Part shown: one piece after another, positions 1-11,921 of the stretch | How positions within the stretch are numbered: the first letter of the stretch is position 1 | Layout of the letters: every line of letters begins with the position of its first letter | DNA from: Papaver somniferum | Taxonomy: Eukaryota; Streptophyta; Magnoliopsida; Ranunculales; Papaveraceae | NCBI RefSeq assembly: GCF_003573695.1 | Contig: NC_039364.1 | Location: 233,795,656-233,859,655, forward strand | DNA: 64,000 bases | Reading direction: 5' to 3' | Translations under genes and position numbers: made by a program | The notes under the pieces: model-generated | The model's database searches: none | The model's input: the letters and a program-made list of their open reading frames with translations, nothing else | Told to the model about the DNA's origin: nothing

Positions 1-211
1 GGATTTTTCTATTGATGGAATAACCACCCAGTCCTGAAATTGCAACTTTCTAGCAGTGTCATTCATTTTTTCCCACACCCATTTTAGTTTTAGATAGAAA
101 AACCATTTCAGGTTTGTATTTTCAAGCAAAAAAACCTAACATGATTATATGTTTTTGGGCTATTGCATCCTTGGGCATTCCATGTAATAAGTTTCATGAC
201 TTCTAAAATAA

Positions 212-1738
212 CTAAATCCTAGATATAAAACCAGCAAAACAAATTAAACAACAATAACTTCCTAGTGAAGCCAGAAACAACAACCTTATGATTGTAGCTA
301 AAATATTTAAAGGCAGATCATAACACCAATGATTAACTAAGGCGAAAGCACAAAAACAAAGAAAACAAGTCCAATAACAATTTAAAACATACAAAGCTGG
401 GAAAAGATTACTAACCATATTAGGGTTTTCGATACTCGAGCTCCCTTCCACAATATTTAGATTTTTCACCTTGTCTGAAACCATGGCATCCTCTGCTAAA
501 ACAGCTTCAGCCGCAACAATTGGTGTAGGGTTAAGTTCAGCTGGATCCCCTTCCGCAACAACCAAAGCTTGTGAAACTATCTATGCTGGTGAATATCTTT
601 CTACATCCTTGTACTCTGCTAACAACCATGCATAGCCCTGCAAGTAATGCTTCCCTTCAATCAAGCTTTGGAAGTACTTCTCTTTAGCCATTTCCTCAAC
701 TCTTTCTTTCTCTTCATCTTCCATGAACTCTACTACATCCTTTTCCTTACCCTTTTCAGCAGAATTGTCAAATTTGTTACCCTCCTTAATAACTATTGGC
801 CTAGATTTAACCACCGGATTAGGACACACCCAATCTATATCCATTCTTTGCCTCTTACTAGTTGCCCTATTAACAGCTTCTTTATCAATCAAACTCCTAA
901 ATTAAGTAGAAGTTTGATCCACTTTCTTTGAGTTCTTAGATTCCTTTTTCTTCAATAACAATAAACTTTTTGCCTCTTCCTTTGTACCAACAACCACATG
1001 AATCTCTCTAACAACATCAGGAGATTCATTTCTACAATCATAACCTTCAGGATGCATAATCCACTTGCACAAGGAACATTAACTAGCAGGAAGACCTATA
1101 TAATCAATATCAATATTTTTCTTTCTAGTACCCTGATCCTCAAGTACCATATGTACTTTTTTAACTAAGGGTTTTGTTAGATCAAAAATGATCAAAGCTT
1201 TGTATTCAATCCCATGAGGACCAATCAACATGAGAACTTCACCTAATTTCTTAGCAACCTTCCTAGCCATGTATACTCTATCAGCAGTAAAATTGGTAAA
1301 CTTAAAAACAGTCCAGAAAATATACTTGGTGAAGTTAAGATCTGAATGTCTCACTCTATGGACTTTCTCACTAAACACCATTAACTTTCCATCAACAGAT
1401 GCATGAGACATGACTGCTATAACAAACTCTTCAGGGTCTTAGAAAGCAGAGAAAAACAAGTTTTTGGTTATAGGATCTCTTACCTCCAAATTCCACTGAA
1501 GGTCCCATTTGTTTTTCTAATCCCTTCTTACTTGATCAGGTCTCATTCTTGAACTGTAGAAGTCATCCTCCCTAAACAGCTTACCCACCAGTTCCATAGA
1601 TTCACCGTTTTTGATACATACAGAGGCTTTTTTGATGAATTGCAACAACTGATAGTTACCCACATATGACAAATTTGCCTTCTCCTCCATTAGTTTAGCA
1701 ACTGTACTAAGCCCTTGAGATATGATTGGATTATCCAT
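212..1738 (-). pseudogene. DUF4283 / zinc-knuckle protein pseudogene (LINE ORF1-like)
   Basis: One reading frame can be followed from an ATG at 1738 down to about 421, broken by in-frame stops at about 1517, 1441, 1079, 902 and 578. The N-terminal part (MDNPIISQGLSTVAKLMEE) and the middle (ARKVAKKLGEVLMLIGP, then FDLTKPLVKKVHMVLED) follow the layout of plant DUF4283 proteins. Directly after the stop at 1079 comes a knuckle-like CSLCKWIMHPEGYDC, which has CX2CX4H and then one extra residue before the last Cys. A Lys/Glu-rich tail ends in ENPNM at about 421, where GTTAGTAATC could be a splice donor; the rest down to 212 then looks intronic. In plants these proteins are usually ORF1 of LINE retrotransposons or genes derived from them. 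The number of stops argues for a dead copy. The family call is from remembered motif layout, not a search. Confidence 0.6.
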
Positions 1739-2897
1739 TTTTTAAAACAATTAACATAAGAGGTTAAGGAGAAGAAGTATATGAAGAGAAACTTTTATCA
1801 TATGTCTTAATAGAACTGAGAGACATTTGCTTCTCTTTTATATTAATTTGAATCAGATTTATGAAAATTTTAATAATATGAAATGTTGACACATGTAATA
1901 AACTTTCTATATAATTTTGCATGCATAGCAGGTTCCTTACTGCAACATACAAACCCAAAAAATCTTTCAAGCTGCAGCAATAAAGATTTCTGGTTATGAG
2001 AATGATTACATACCTAGTATTTTCCAGAGATATTCTATGAATTTGGGGGTAAGAAAAATCCCAGAAGATTCTATATAGTCCACGTGCAGACCAGCTTCTC
2101 ACAAGTGTAATCAACTTACAGAGAAAAACCCACCAACTAATACACTGCTTTAGAAGGGGATCCGCCCAACACTACTTAGCAGACTTTTCCATGGATCTAG
2201 TAAGTGGAAAACCAAAGACAATTGGGAAGAAACTCTTTCCCAAAGCAACAAATTAATCTGACATCAAAACAGATCGAACTGTGAAATTAGTTTAGAGAAA
2301 TAAGAAAACGATAATGAAAACCCTAATTTTAGAATCTGTAATTAAAATTAATAAAAACTCAATTTTTGGCAACCAAATTTTAATAAACAGTAATTTGATC
2401 AGAACCCAATTCAAGAGTACGAAAACAAATTTCAGAAAAATAAGAACATTATGCAAAGATCAAATTTCGAAAACTGAGTTACTAGAGATTTTCGCCGATT
2501 TTATCGCCCGAGTCAGTCGCCCGATTGACTCTTTGGCAACTCATGTCCTGATCACCTAGATATTTTCGGGCGTTTTAAATTTCAGTCATCAATTTTCTTT
2601 GTCCAAATTAAAATGTAACGGTTGTGTCGTTTGTGCCCGACTCCTCACTTTCTGTATCACAAAATTGGTCGATTAACCCAGTAACGATAATTTTTGGGTG
2701 AAAAAAACATGTAAAATTTGATATTGTTCAAATGGACGAGAATGTAAAAATAGTCAGGATGTAAATAGTTTGATCCTACCCACTTTCAAATATTTTTTCT
2801 TATTTTTAAGTTACATCATGATGCATCCAGTTTCATCCTCGGTCTTTTTTTAAGTTTAAGCCAGAATAAATCCAGTTTCAATCTTGCAAGTTTTTGG
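1739..2897. other. No gene recognised; upstream flank of the pseudogene
   Basis: This stretch lies upstream of the minus-strand pseudogene and is AT-rich. Two short open frames (1764-2114 minus, 2314-2559 plus) have no recognisable domain and no convincing splice context. I see no repeats with clear ends. Confidence 0.4.
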
Positions 2898-4410
2898 TGT
2901 CCATTTCACCCATACTAATTTACACTCGTCCATTAAAACCATGTTTTAAAAATATTTGGACAAAAGACTCATTTTTCGTTTCTATATCAAACTATTCGGC
3001 ACTTTCTTCATTCATTTTTTTTCCAGATAGAAAAAGGGCAAATATATATTAAGATTTCGCCATCATAGAAAAGATGAAGGCTAAATGAAAGAAAAAAAGT
3101 GAGCAGTTTTCAATCACAACATCCCAATAACAAATTAAGGTACTCAAAGTAACCTTCAAACAACTTTAACATCCCAGTAACAAATTAAGGTACCCAAAGT
3201 AACCTTCAAAAAAACTTTGTGTGTAGAGACCATCGAAATAAAGTACACTTAACTGATATTATCAGCTGACTAATCGGCAATTATGTTCCTTCCAAATGTT
3301 CCACCAAATTGCGGAAGGAAGGAATCCCTAAATCTTCTTCACTATACGACCACTCTTCCTATTAGACCACTTCCAAATAGGGGTGGGACTTGGATGGGGT
3401 TAACCCGCCCAACCCATGCCCAACCCGAACGTTGGGCGGACATGGGCAAAGTATTTTATAATTTTGGGCAAGCTTGGGCATAAATTTTATAAATCCGAGC
3501 TAAATTTGGACAAGCATGGACAAAAATATTTCTAACCCAAGTAACCCGAAGAACTATGACATAGTCATATAAAACTATTTTTTAAAATTGGTATTATCAT
3601 TTGTTTAGAGTAATTTTAGTATTTATCTTCTTATATAATAACGAAAATATAAATTATATTTATCTCATTAATCATTCGATATAAGATAAATGGAAATTTA
3701 AGATAATTATTACTTATTTGGGTTAAAAAAATTATATTATTTTAAATATTTTGTAGTTGAGCAATTAAATTTTATTATTACTAAAAATTGTTATTATCAT
3801 ATTAAAAGATTCGTATGTCTGGCGAAACTTGGGCCAACCCGAGGAACCCGGATAACCCGACGAACATAACTTGGACGGACTTGGGAAGTACCTTTCACGG
3901 GTTCGATGGGCAATCCGGGTAAAGGATTCCTAACTCGGGTCTGCCTCGGCCAAGCCTTCTAACCCGCCCAACCAACCCAAGTCCCACCCCTACTTCCAAA
4001 TAGTAGCCTTAATGTTTTCTGCAAATACCCATCTCACGCCGAAGTTATCCAAAAAATAATGCCAAAGATGACTATTTGATTCTTCTTCAGTTGCACGGAA
4101 TAAGCATCGGCTTGAGTTAACTTTCCCTGCTCTGAATAAGTAGTCTAGAATATTGGAGCCCCTTTATGACACAAAGTCCATACCAAAAAAGATACGTTCA
4201 GTGGGATTTTTGGGTTCCATACTTACTTGTAGGGAAACATAAGAAATCCATTTAAATACAGAGAAGTTTGAGCCAAAGTTCCACTGTTTAGCATCATCCA
4301 TAGTAGACTCTAGAACTGAATTAGAGAAATTTTCTAATGGCATAAGTAAGTCAGCAACATCCCCATTTTCATTCTCATTTAATCTTCTCCTAAAATTAAA
4401 ATTCCAAACT
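2898..4410 (-). pseudogene. Duplicated LINE ORF2 tail, interrupted by a MITE
   Basis: This is the first copy of the same minus-strand LINE tail (zinc-binding end of the RT polyprotein) seen at 4411-5250. The segment 4000-4390 matches 4840-5230 nearly base for base, including the frames for MEPKNPTE-like and RCLFCATEEE-like peptides. It lacks the more upstream RT blocks because the duplication ends at 4410. The hAT-like MITE splits it at 3378. Confidence 0.7.
3378..3992. mobile_element. Non-autonomous hAT-like MITE, 615 bp
   Basis: The element begins TAGGGGTGGGACTTGG and ends CCAAGTCCCACCCCTA, a perfect 16-bp terminal inverted repeat. It is flanked by the 8-bp duplication CTTCCAAA at 3370-3377 and 3993-4000. 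The second copy of the host repeat has the uninterrupted site with a single CTTCCAAA at 4833-4840. An 8-bp TSD and TAGGGGTG-type ends are standard for hAT MITEs. GC-rich subterminal stretches (repeated AACCCG/GGGTT motifs) flank an AT-rich core. There is no transposase; the short frame at 3283-3483 is accidental. Confidence 0.92.
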
Positions 4411-5760
4411 CGTCCATTTCATCCATACTAATTTATACTCGTCCATTAAAATCATGTTTTAAAAATATTTGGACAAAAGACTCATCTTCCGTTTCTATAT
4501 CAAACTATTCGGCACTTTCTTCATTCATTTTATTTTCCAGATAGAAATAGGACAAATATATATTAAGATTTCGCCACCATAGAAAAGATGAATGCTAAAT
4601 GAAAGAAAACAAGTGAGCAGTTTTCAATCACAGCATCCCAATAACAAATTAAGGTACTCAAAGTAACCTTCAAAAAGCTTTCTGTGTAAAGATCATCGAA
4701 ATAAAGTACACTTAACTGATATTATCAGCTGACTAATCGGCAATTGCGTTCCTTCCAAATGTTCCACCAAATTGCGAAAGGAAGGAATCCTCAAATCTTC
4801 TTCACAATACGACCACTCTTCCTATTAGACCACTTCCAAATACTAGCCTTAATGTTTTATGCAAATACCCATCTCACGCCGAAGTTATCCAAAAAATAAT
4901 GCCACATATGACTATTTGATTCTTCTTCAGTTGCACAGAATAAGCATCGGCTTGAGTTAATTTTCCCTGCTCTGAATAAGTAGTCTAGAATATTGGAGCC
5001 CCTTTATGACACAAAGTCCATACCAAAAAAGATACGTTCTGTAGGATTCTTGGGTTCCATACTTACTTGTAGAGAAACATAAGAAATCCATCTAAATACA
5101 GAGAAGTTGGAGCCAAAGTTCCACTGTTTAGCATCATCCACAGTAGATTCTAGAATTAGAGAAATTTTCTAGTGGCACAAGTAAGTCAGCAACATCCCCA
5201 ATTTCATTCTCATTTAATCTTCTCCTAAAATTAAAATTCCAAACTCCTTCAATTGAAATCATGTCTCTGACAGTAGCTTTCTTGGTTCTAGAGATTCTAC
5301 AAATAGCAGGATACCTCTCTTTTAAACTAATATCTCCAATCCATTTATCTGTCCAGAAGTGTATACTCATCCCACCGTGCATTATTAGTTTAGTATTTTC
5401 AATGACATAATTTTTGGATTTAAGGATGCCTGCCCAAAGGCTATGACTTGTAATTTTTGAGTAAGAATTAGGAAAAAGAGAGTTTTGAGTACTACAAATT
5501 TCTCATGAACAGTGAAGAGCCTTATTATCTAGTTTTAGTTTTTTGATTCCGGTGCCTCCTCTTGACTTGAGAAGAGCTGATCTCGATCAGGACACCCAAC
5601 TCCTCTTCTTCTTCTTCACATCAGACGAACCCCACATAAAATTCGTATGATCATTTTAATTTCTTTTACCACAGAAACCGGCATCTTAAACATTGAGAGA
5701 TAGTAAATTGGGAAGCTTGCAGTGACACCTTTGACGCCCATTTCTTCATTTAACTTTGAT
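4411..5760 (-). pseudogene. LINE ORF2 C-terminal fragment (end of RT and zf-RVT region)
   Basis: Read on the minus strand from about 5760, the translation passes through YLSMFKMPVSVVKEI, then after a frameshift NFMWGSSD and GGTGIKKLKLDNKAL, then IHFWTDKWIGDISLKERYP and WNFNFRRRLNENEIGDVADL (within 5134-5382). It ends in a degenerate zinc-binding reverse-transcriptase tail with RCLFCATEEESNSH. These blocks occur in this order at the C-terminal side of plant L1-type ORF2 proteins. Several stops and at least one frameshift are present. The upstream endonuclease and the catalytic RT core are not in the window. An older duplicate of the last part lies at 2898-4410. Confidence 0.8.
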
Positions 5761-8457
5761 TCTTTTCACCGGGAAAATCCAGTAAGGGGAATGGACGGTC
5801 GGATTAATGACTCTGAACACTTGGATTTTCTCCCAGGATACAAATCATTTTCGATCTCAATAATATCTGGACGTGGATTCAAGGTTCAACTTTCAACATC
5901 AACACTGTTGCATGACCCCTTGCATAATCATTGGAGGAGTGGTTTAAGGGTTCGAGTGTGAACTTGAATGTGCGCCATATGGTTTGGCACATAAGAAATC
6001 ATTTTTGCGGTCAATTATTAGGCGCAAAGAGACTTGATCCCCTAGATTAAAACGCCTTAGAGTGATCAAATGGCTCCAAATCACAAATTTTAGTTACTTT
6101 AAACAATGGGCCTAACCATTAGGCGCCAAATATGAATTTCACAGGACAAAACAACTGATTCAAGCTACCTAATAAGTAAAACATAACTATACATTTCTTA
6201 ATCTTTAGATATTTAAGAATACTATTTATTAGTATGATTTTTCTGGAAATATATATCATATGAAAAAGGAAATCTGAAAGGTGGCGTTTGAGCCGCCTGA
6301 TACTGTATTATTTGTCTAGTGACCAAATCTAGAATAGGCCCATGTACGTGTAGTTTCATGGACGCTTGGTCTATTGCTAGCGTCAATGTCTTGATCCGTC
6401 TGATAGTCCTTGTCGGAGTCTGGGAATCTTGATTTGGTTCTTCCAAAGAGTAAAAGGTTTTGTTGACGACTATCAGAGGCCATTCCATCATGAGCTTGAA
6501 AACCTTTTAACCATGTTTGTTAACGTGCCTACATCTTCTTGCCTGACTCATATATTCTGCTAAGCCCCAAATCTGATGCCATCCTCTTCTTAACTTGAAG
6601 CTTCTTCAATGGTATTTACCTGGCTTGTAGTTCTGTTTATATTTGTGACGAGATTCTCCATAAACTCCAGATGCATTTCTTAGCTGCAATGTCAGCCTCT
6701 CAAAGTACTCCCATTGGGTTCTTCGAATGATTTATTAAGTCAAAAGGGAGATGCGCTGTTATAGTCATATCAAGCTGACATACCAAAAGGGACAGAAAGT
6801 CAGGAGCCTAAAAACTTCTCATACATTCATTTAATACAGAACAATTGCTGAGGATTGTTCTGTATTTTAGCCTAAAATGCTGAAAGTAACCAATCATGAA
6901 AAGAGACGGAACAAACCTAAGCTGAGGAGCAGCATCTGCTTTTGTATACAACTTTTAGAGTTTGCGAGGAACTCCTTAGACTGAAAAAAAGAGATAGATA
7001 AAATCATGAAACCCACAAATAAGCTTTTATAATAAATCATACAAAATATAGATGCTACAAAGTGAGTATTAATCCAATCCAGCAATGATTCTTCTGAAGG
7101 ATAATCCAATTTAACTCCTCTACACAGAGCATCATGATAAAATCACAACTGTGAAACCACTCTCCTCTATTAATATTATTCCTTCATTGACCCAAGTGAT
7201 TCAGATACATGCATAGAACGCTTGGATATATTGTGAAAACATAAGCAGCAAGTCTTAAATACATACAGAAAAGAGCAAATTGAGCATTGCTTTCTATTGA
7301 ATCTTGCACATGAAATATCTCTATGAAGACTAAAATATTTACGTGTGTAGTTAGATGTGTATTTACTATTTAGTTCAGCTTCTCCATACCTGTTATTGAA
7401 ACATTGGACTCTGATGACTTCAACAATATCATACTTGGTAACACGTCACATGTTTGAGCTATGAGATTATTCAGGCAAACCCACAAATTAAGCTAATGGG
7501 TTACGCGAAACCATTTAACAACCTGCAAATGGTTAATGGACAGAAAGAACGAAAATCAGTATAAAGAAGGCATAGCAGTAACTAATGCAACTAATGTATT
7601 GTAAGTCCCATTTTTTTAGATTACTGTTCAACGGTAGATTTCACTATCCACATTGCAATGTAACTCTGTGATGTTCACGGCAATTTAGTTCATGTCGTGC
7701 CTTACTGTATTGGTTCATTCCACGGCTCGTTAGTTATTTAAGGTACAATATTAATGTTTTAGTTTCAGCAAGGTGCCAAGCACTAAACTTAGGTAAATAG
7801 AAAGCCTAATATACAACTTGGTGCATGTTTCAACGTCTACAATGCAGCATTTCATATTTTACACTGATTGTGTAACAATGCAATACATAAGGCAAACTCG
7901 AGGGAAGAGAGTTATAACTCTGTCTTTTAGAACAACCAAAGTTATAACCCCAAACCCCTCCATCCTCCACAAAGAACCCATTAGAATTCATCAAATCCAA
8001 CATTTTCCATTTAACGCCAACTTTCATCACACCTTTTACAGATACCATATTTTGTGCAATGCCAAAACAAAATATAGGAAAGTGAAGCACAAAAATCGAA
8101 GTAACAGAATCCCCGTTATCACATCTCCTCGACATACATGGTCTCATTACCACAATTGTTGTACAACATGGGATATGGGTAAAAATGAATCATCTCAGAG
8201 TACTGTAGCGATTAATGTTGTCTAAATATACTGGTATCTAAAGCATGTAAGCGCAACTTCAGGTGTAACGCAAGGACAATCAACTTTCAACATGTTCACC
8301 TTCAGAACAAAGTGCTGCGAAAACATTAATGGTATTTGTTGAGTTTGATAGAAAACAAAAATGTAAAGAAATGAAAGGTTTTCTACATTTTCACCAGTGT
8401 CCGCACTATGTATTGTTATCTAAAGCATAAAAGGTTTTCGCTTACTCAAGTAAACCA
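5761..8457. other. No gene firmly recognised; possible minus-strand exons
   Basis: Open frames at 5722-5961 (plus), 6222-6491, 6894-7109 and 7830-8153 (minus), and 7818-8225 (plus) have no domain I recognise. One minus-strand segment near 6607-6687 has an acceptor-like TTGCAG, an open frame reading LRNASGVYGESRHKYKQNYK, and a donor-like GTAAATA, so an exon is possible. Neighbouring exons could not be joined in frame. I see no tandem repeats or transposon ends here. Confidence 0.3.
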
Positions 8458-8527
8458 TGCCATATGTGGGAGTCGAACCCACAACTACATCAGTGAAAAC
8501 CATGCGCTCTGCCATTTGAGCGACAGC
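8458..8527 (-). tRNA. tRNA-like sequence, anticodon TTC (Glu), probably degenerate
   Basis: On the minus strand the sequence shows a D-arm (GCTC AAATGGCA GAGC), an anticodon loop TTTTCAC giving TTC, and a strong T-arm (GTGGG TTCGACT CCCAC) with a B-box-like GGTTCGACTCC. The acceptor stem is poor: only about five pairs (GCTGT with ATGGC, two of them G-T) can form. The anticodon stem has a G-G mismatch. This fits a tRNA pseudogene, an organelle-derived relic or a tRNA-derived SINE head better than a working gene. Confidence 0.5.
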
Positions 8528-9229
8528 AAATACAATTATATTTGTTTTTTTTAAATAAATCAAAGAAAATATACATAGATGTATTGTTTACTTAATTGCA
8601 TGGTCACTGTTCACGGTAGACATCCACATCAATGAACTACCTAAACCATGTATTATTTGAGCACCCAAAACATCCCCTAAGGTAATACTAACAATATTTC
8701 TCTGTTGTGAGCTCAAAGTTACTTTTGAGCATCACCACTTAAGTGGGAAACAAAATAGAAGCTCAACAATTACACAATATGTGTTAAAGAGTTTATGGAG
8801 ACCAAATAAAATAAAAAACTCTAAGCTTACCATTGTAAAAATGCATTGTTGTCGGCTAAGTTTGAAGAAGCCATACATGCTATGAAATTCAAGAAAATTC
8901 GACTCTACCTATTTCTTTTCCCTATTCTAGGAAACTGGAGACTTGCAGATTAGCAGACAACTCAACTAAACCAAAACTGGAGAAACTACCAAACCAACTT
9001 ACTATTGAGCTCACATTATTACAGTGGCCACGCTCAGGTCTTAGACGAAATATGTCCGGGGGTCAATCACGTGTGTACGGTTTACTACAGACAACATTCT
9101 ATACAAGCTAGGAATATGGAAAGAGTTTTCTATGACATGTAATAGATTAATTTTCAGCACAGTAATAAAATATCGACTATAACCCAACAAATCCTAAGTT
9201 AGGGAGGACATTTTTCTTACCTTTTCATC
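8528..9229. other. No feature recognised
   Basis: AT-rich sequence without a long open frame, inverted repeat or tandem repeat that I can support. It lies between the tRNA-like sequence and the 3' end of the candidate gene at 9258-11139. Confidence 0.4.
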
Positions 9230-9257
9230 CATCAAGTGCATTCCATGCCATATACTT

Positions 9258-11139
9258 CATTGGTATACGGTTGCCAGACTCCAGGTCTTTAGAATCCTTG
9301 CCTTGATCACCTTTTGTCGAGCCTTTCGAGCCTTTAGTCCATCTTTGCCAATGTTTTTCCTACGCATTAGAGAACAAAGATGAGAGTAAGATCGTTATAC
9401 GCCAACGCTTAATCAACAATGTCTACACATGCAAGTGCTTATACATAGAATGGAATGATCACAAACCTGAAGTAGAAATATGGACAGTCTTCTGAGAAAT
9501 ATTTAGTGGCAGAAATGTTTGTCTGGCCTGTTTACAATGGAATCAAAACATAGCTCAGATACCAAAACTTAGCTAAGGGTCTTACTAACAAAACTCCAGA
9601 CTCTGTTCATCCATTACAGTTACAGACTTATGGAGAATTTGGAAGTACAATAGAGTAGCCAACCTAACAGGCCTCAGATGAGGTCAACAAAACCTGGAGA
9701 GTGATCACGTAGTTTAAAAAGGATAAAACCCAACTTCGATGCAAAGTATAGAAGCCCAGATATAACAAACGTAACTGGAATCTAAGGATACATCTAACCT
9801 TGGTATAAATGGAAAATACCAACCGCCAACTGAACTATAACAACAGAACCCAACCATAAATTCGAAACAAAATAATGTTAAAACCTAATTGTTATAAATT
9901 TGGAAACAAACCACATCTATAAAAAAAAAAACTGAGCAGGATCATTTATATCAAAAAATCGTAGGTAGATAAAAGAAGTTCTTTCACACACTAACCTACA
10001 TGGAACTTTGTTAGTAAAAAACCATATGCATGAGAGCTTCTCTCTTTAAATAGTTCTCCCATCTCCTCTTTCACCTTTTGCAAGTTTCGCCAGCTTCTGT
10101 TAGTTTATTCTTTTCAGTAGTCACTGACCATGAATGGTAATCTTTGCATGCCTCTGTTGAGATGGTTAAGCCTGGTGATACCGATAGACTGATTGCCGCC
10201 ATTTCAGCGAGATTCGCTCCTTTTTCCAACCAACTACATTTATTCATACAGCTTATTGGTTCCAACACGAAATATTACTTAAGGTGTGTAGAAACAAAAA
10301 TAGAAGGTACTTAACAACACCTTCATTCCTTTGTTCCCTTCACGCATTCCTTTGCCGAACACCCCTCTGTATATAAAAAATAATGCGAAAATTTGAGTAC
10401 CACTTGATATAGCATGGTGTATAGGCAAGGAGGTAGCAAACATACATCATATAATACAAATAAATCTAAGCAGTACACTTGAATGATTCTTGAAATTACA
10501 TGTAGTGCTGTTAGTGAACAAATGTGACCATTGCCCTTATAATAATCAACAGTGCCATCATTATTGACCATTGCCCACCATTTTGGTACTAATTTAAATT
10601 TATCAAAAACCAAAACAAACACTTGAGAATGTAAGCTCAAGTTTTATTCCTTTTTATTCAATTTTCAAGACTATCAGAGAAGGTTAATTTTCAACTTAAT
10701 GGATTCAGCTTGCCAGTTCATAACAAAATTAACAAAAAAAATTAAAATTAAAATTAGACTTACCATTTTTGCCTTCACAATCTGCTCCAATTTTTCGAAA
10801 CAATCCAAGCTTCAGGAACCCGGAGAAGGAGACCGAGCAAAACCCAAGCTGACATGGTGCTGCTACATCCATTACTTTAAAACCCTTTTTCGAATCAAAT
10901 TTGCAAGCATAGCATGCCAAAGTAAAACATAGTGAGATTCAATGGAAGAATTAAGAACAGGAGAAAAGCTAAAAATTGAAGAGCAAACCCTAGAATTCGT
11001 GTTCACTAACCACGATTTCATCTCTCTTCATATCCTTGTTCTTCGAATCTCTAATCTTCACGGAGAAGATATGATTTGTTTTTCTTCCGAAGCAAGTAAT
11101 AATTTCCGTTCTTAGGGTTAGAGAGGAAGAAGAAACCAT
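9258..11139 (-). CDS. Candidate multi-exon gene, unknown product
   Basis: No protein family is recognised. The support is splice signals. A first exon, 11139-11011, starts at an ATG downstream of a pyrimidine-rich leader, encodes 43 residues starting [20 protein letters not shown], and ends at a GTTAGT donor. A middle exon ends at 10764 with a strong GTAAGT donor after the frame [15 protein letters not shown] 46-nt segment at 10366-10321 sits between a TATATACAG acceptor and a GTGTTG donor. A 61-nt exon at 9527-9467 joins in frame to a last exon, 9359-9258, giving [14 protein letters not shown], then basic [20 protein letters not shown] and a stop. I could not join the middle exons in one frame, so the gene may have other exons or be non-coding. 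A MITE lies 34 bp upstream of the ATG. Confidence 0.35.
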
Positions 11140-11172
11140 CGCTCGCTCCGTCTCCCCTGTCACAAAATAAAA

Positions 11173-11789
11173 GAAGGCTATTGGGGCGTCACATTGCATT
11201 AGAGGGGCGTCCCCTAATATGATAAAAACGGGTCATCCATAAATAATATCAAAAACTTTTTATCTAAAATAATTGTGTAATGTCTAAACAATCTTTATTT
11301 AGTTAAAAAGAACCTGGACGTAAAATGAGCTTCTATTATTGGAACTAATTCAAACCTAGACGTAAAATTATATGCAAATAAAATTCTACGGTTGGAATTA
11401 ATCCAAACCTGGATGTAAAATCACTTTTACGGTTGGAAATAATTGAAACCTGGACGTAAAATCACTTCTACGGTTGGACTTAAAAGAAAGCTGGACGTAA
11501 AATCGGATTCTACGGTTGAAATTAAAAGAAACCTGGACGTAAAATGAAATTCTACGATTGGAACTAATCCAAACCTGAACGTGAAACTAAATGCGAATAA
11601 AATTCTACGGTTGGAACTAATCCAAACCTGAACGTAAAATCACTTCTACGATTTTTAAGTTTTTATTTTAGTTAAAGGGTAATCTAGACATTTTGTATAT
11701 GTGTTAGGATATCCAATAACAATTTTTTGGACACTAAGAATCCAAATGAAGCCCCTCTATTAGAGTGTGACGCCCCAATAATAGCCTTC
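11173..11789. mobile_element. MITE, 617 bp, with internal minisatellite
   Basis: The ends are inverted repeats of about 40 bp: GAAGGCTATTGGGGCGTCAC at the left, and the complement of GAAGGCTATTATTGGGGCGTC at the right. Both continue into an AGAGGGGC block. The flanks are identical 8-bp direct repeats AAATAAAA (11165-11172 and 11790-11797). The 8-bp TSD suggests hAT, but the TSD is low-complexity and the termini are not classic hAT, so the superfamily is uncertain. It inserted 34 bp upstream of the likely start codon of the minus-strand gene, in its leader or core promoter. Confidence 0.85.
11309..11656. repeat. Minisatellite of about 40 bp inside the MITE
   Basis: The motif ACCTGGACGTAAAAT, followed by a variable spacer and TTCTACGGTTGGAA, recurs about seven to eight times with irregular spacing (units roughly 35-60 bp). 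Units differ by substitutions and by an optional insert containing ATGCAAATAAAATTC. The array fills the core of the MITE at 11173-11789. Confidence 0.85.
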
Positions 11790-11921
11790 AAATAAAAATA
11801 AAATAAAATTACGAAAAACATACAAGTGGAAAGAGAGAATCCGAAGCTGATTTGGAAGAAAAAAAAAAGGCAAGTCTGAGTTGGTACGAGTCAGTCCCGA
11901 ATCAGATAAATTAATTTTTAG

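Larger units (their letters stand above)
2898..5250. repeat. Tandem direct duplication of a LINE fragment (units 2898-4410 and 4411-5250)
   Basis: Both units start with a near-identical gtccatttcaYccatactaa and run colinearly to the motif ending ttaaaattccaaactc (end of unit 1 at 4410, equivalent point in unit 2 at about 5250). Unit 1 is longer because it carries the 615-bp MITE at 3378-3992 and an internal 46-bp-scale repeat around 3118-3211 (acaaattaaggtacYcaaag twice). Divergence between the copies is a few percent by eye, so the duplication is older than the MITE insertion, which only unit 1 has. Confidence 0.85.

Noticed and set aside
6222..6491. 89-codon minus-strand frame starting MMEWPLIVVNKTF
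   Set aside because: No family resemblance and no convincing splice partners; it could be an exon, but I cannot support it.
7818..8225. A 135-codon plus-strand frame and an overlapping 107-codon minus-strand frame
   Set aside because: The two overlap on opposite strands, neither has a recognisable domain, and no splice or start context favours either.
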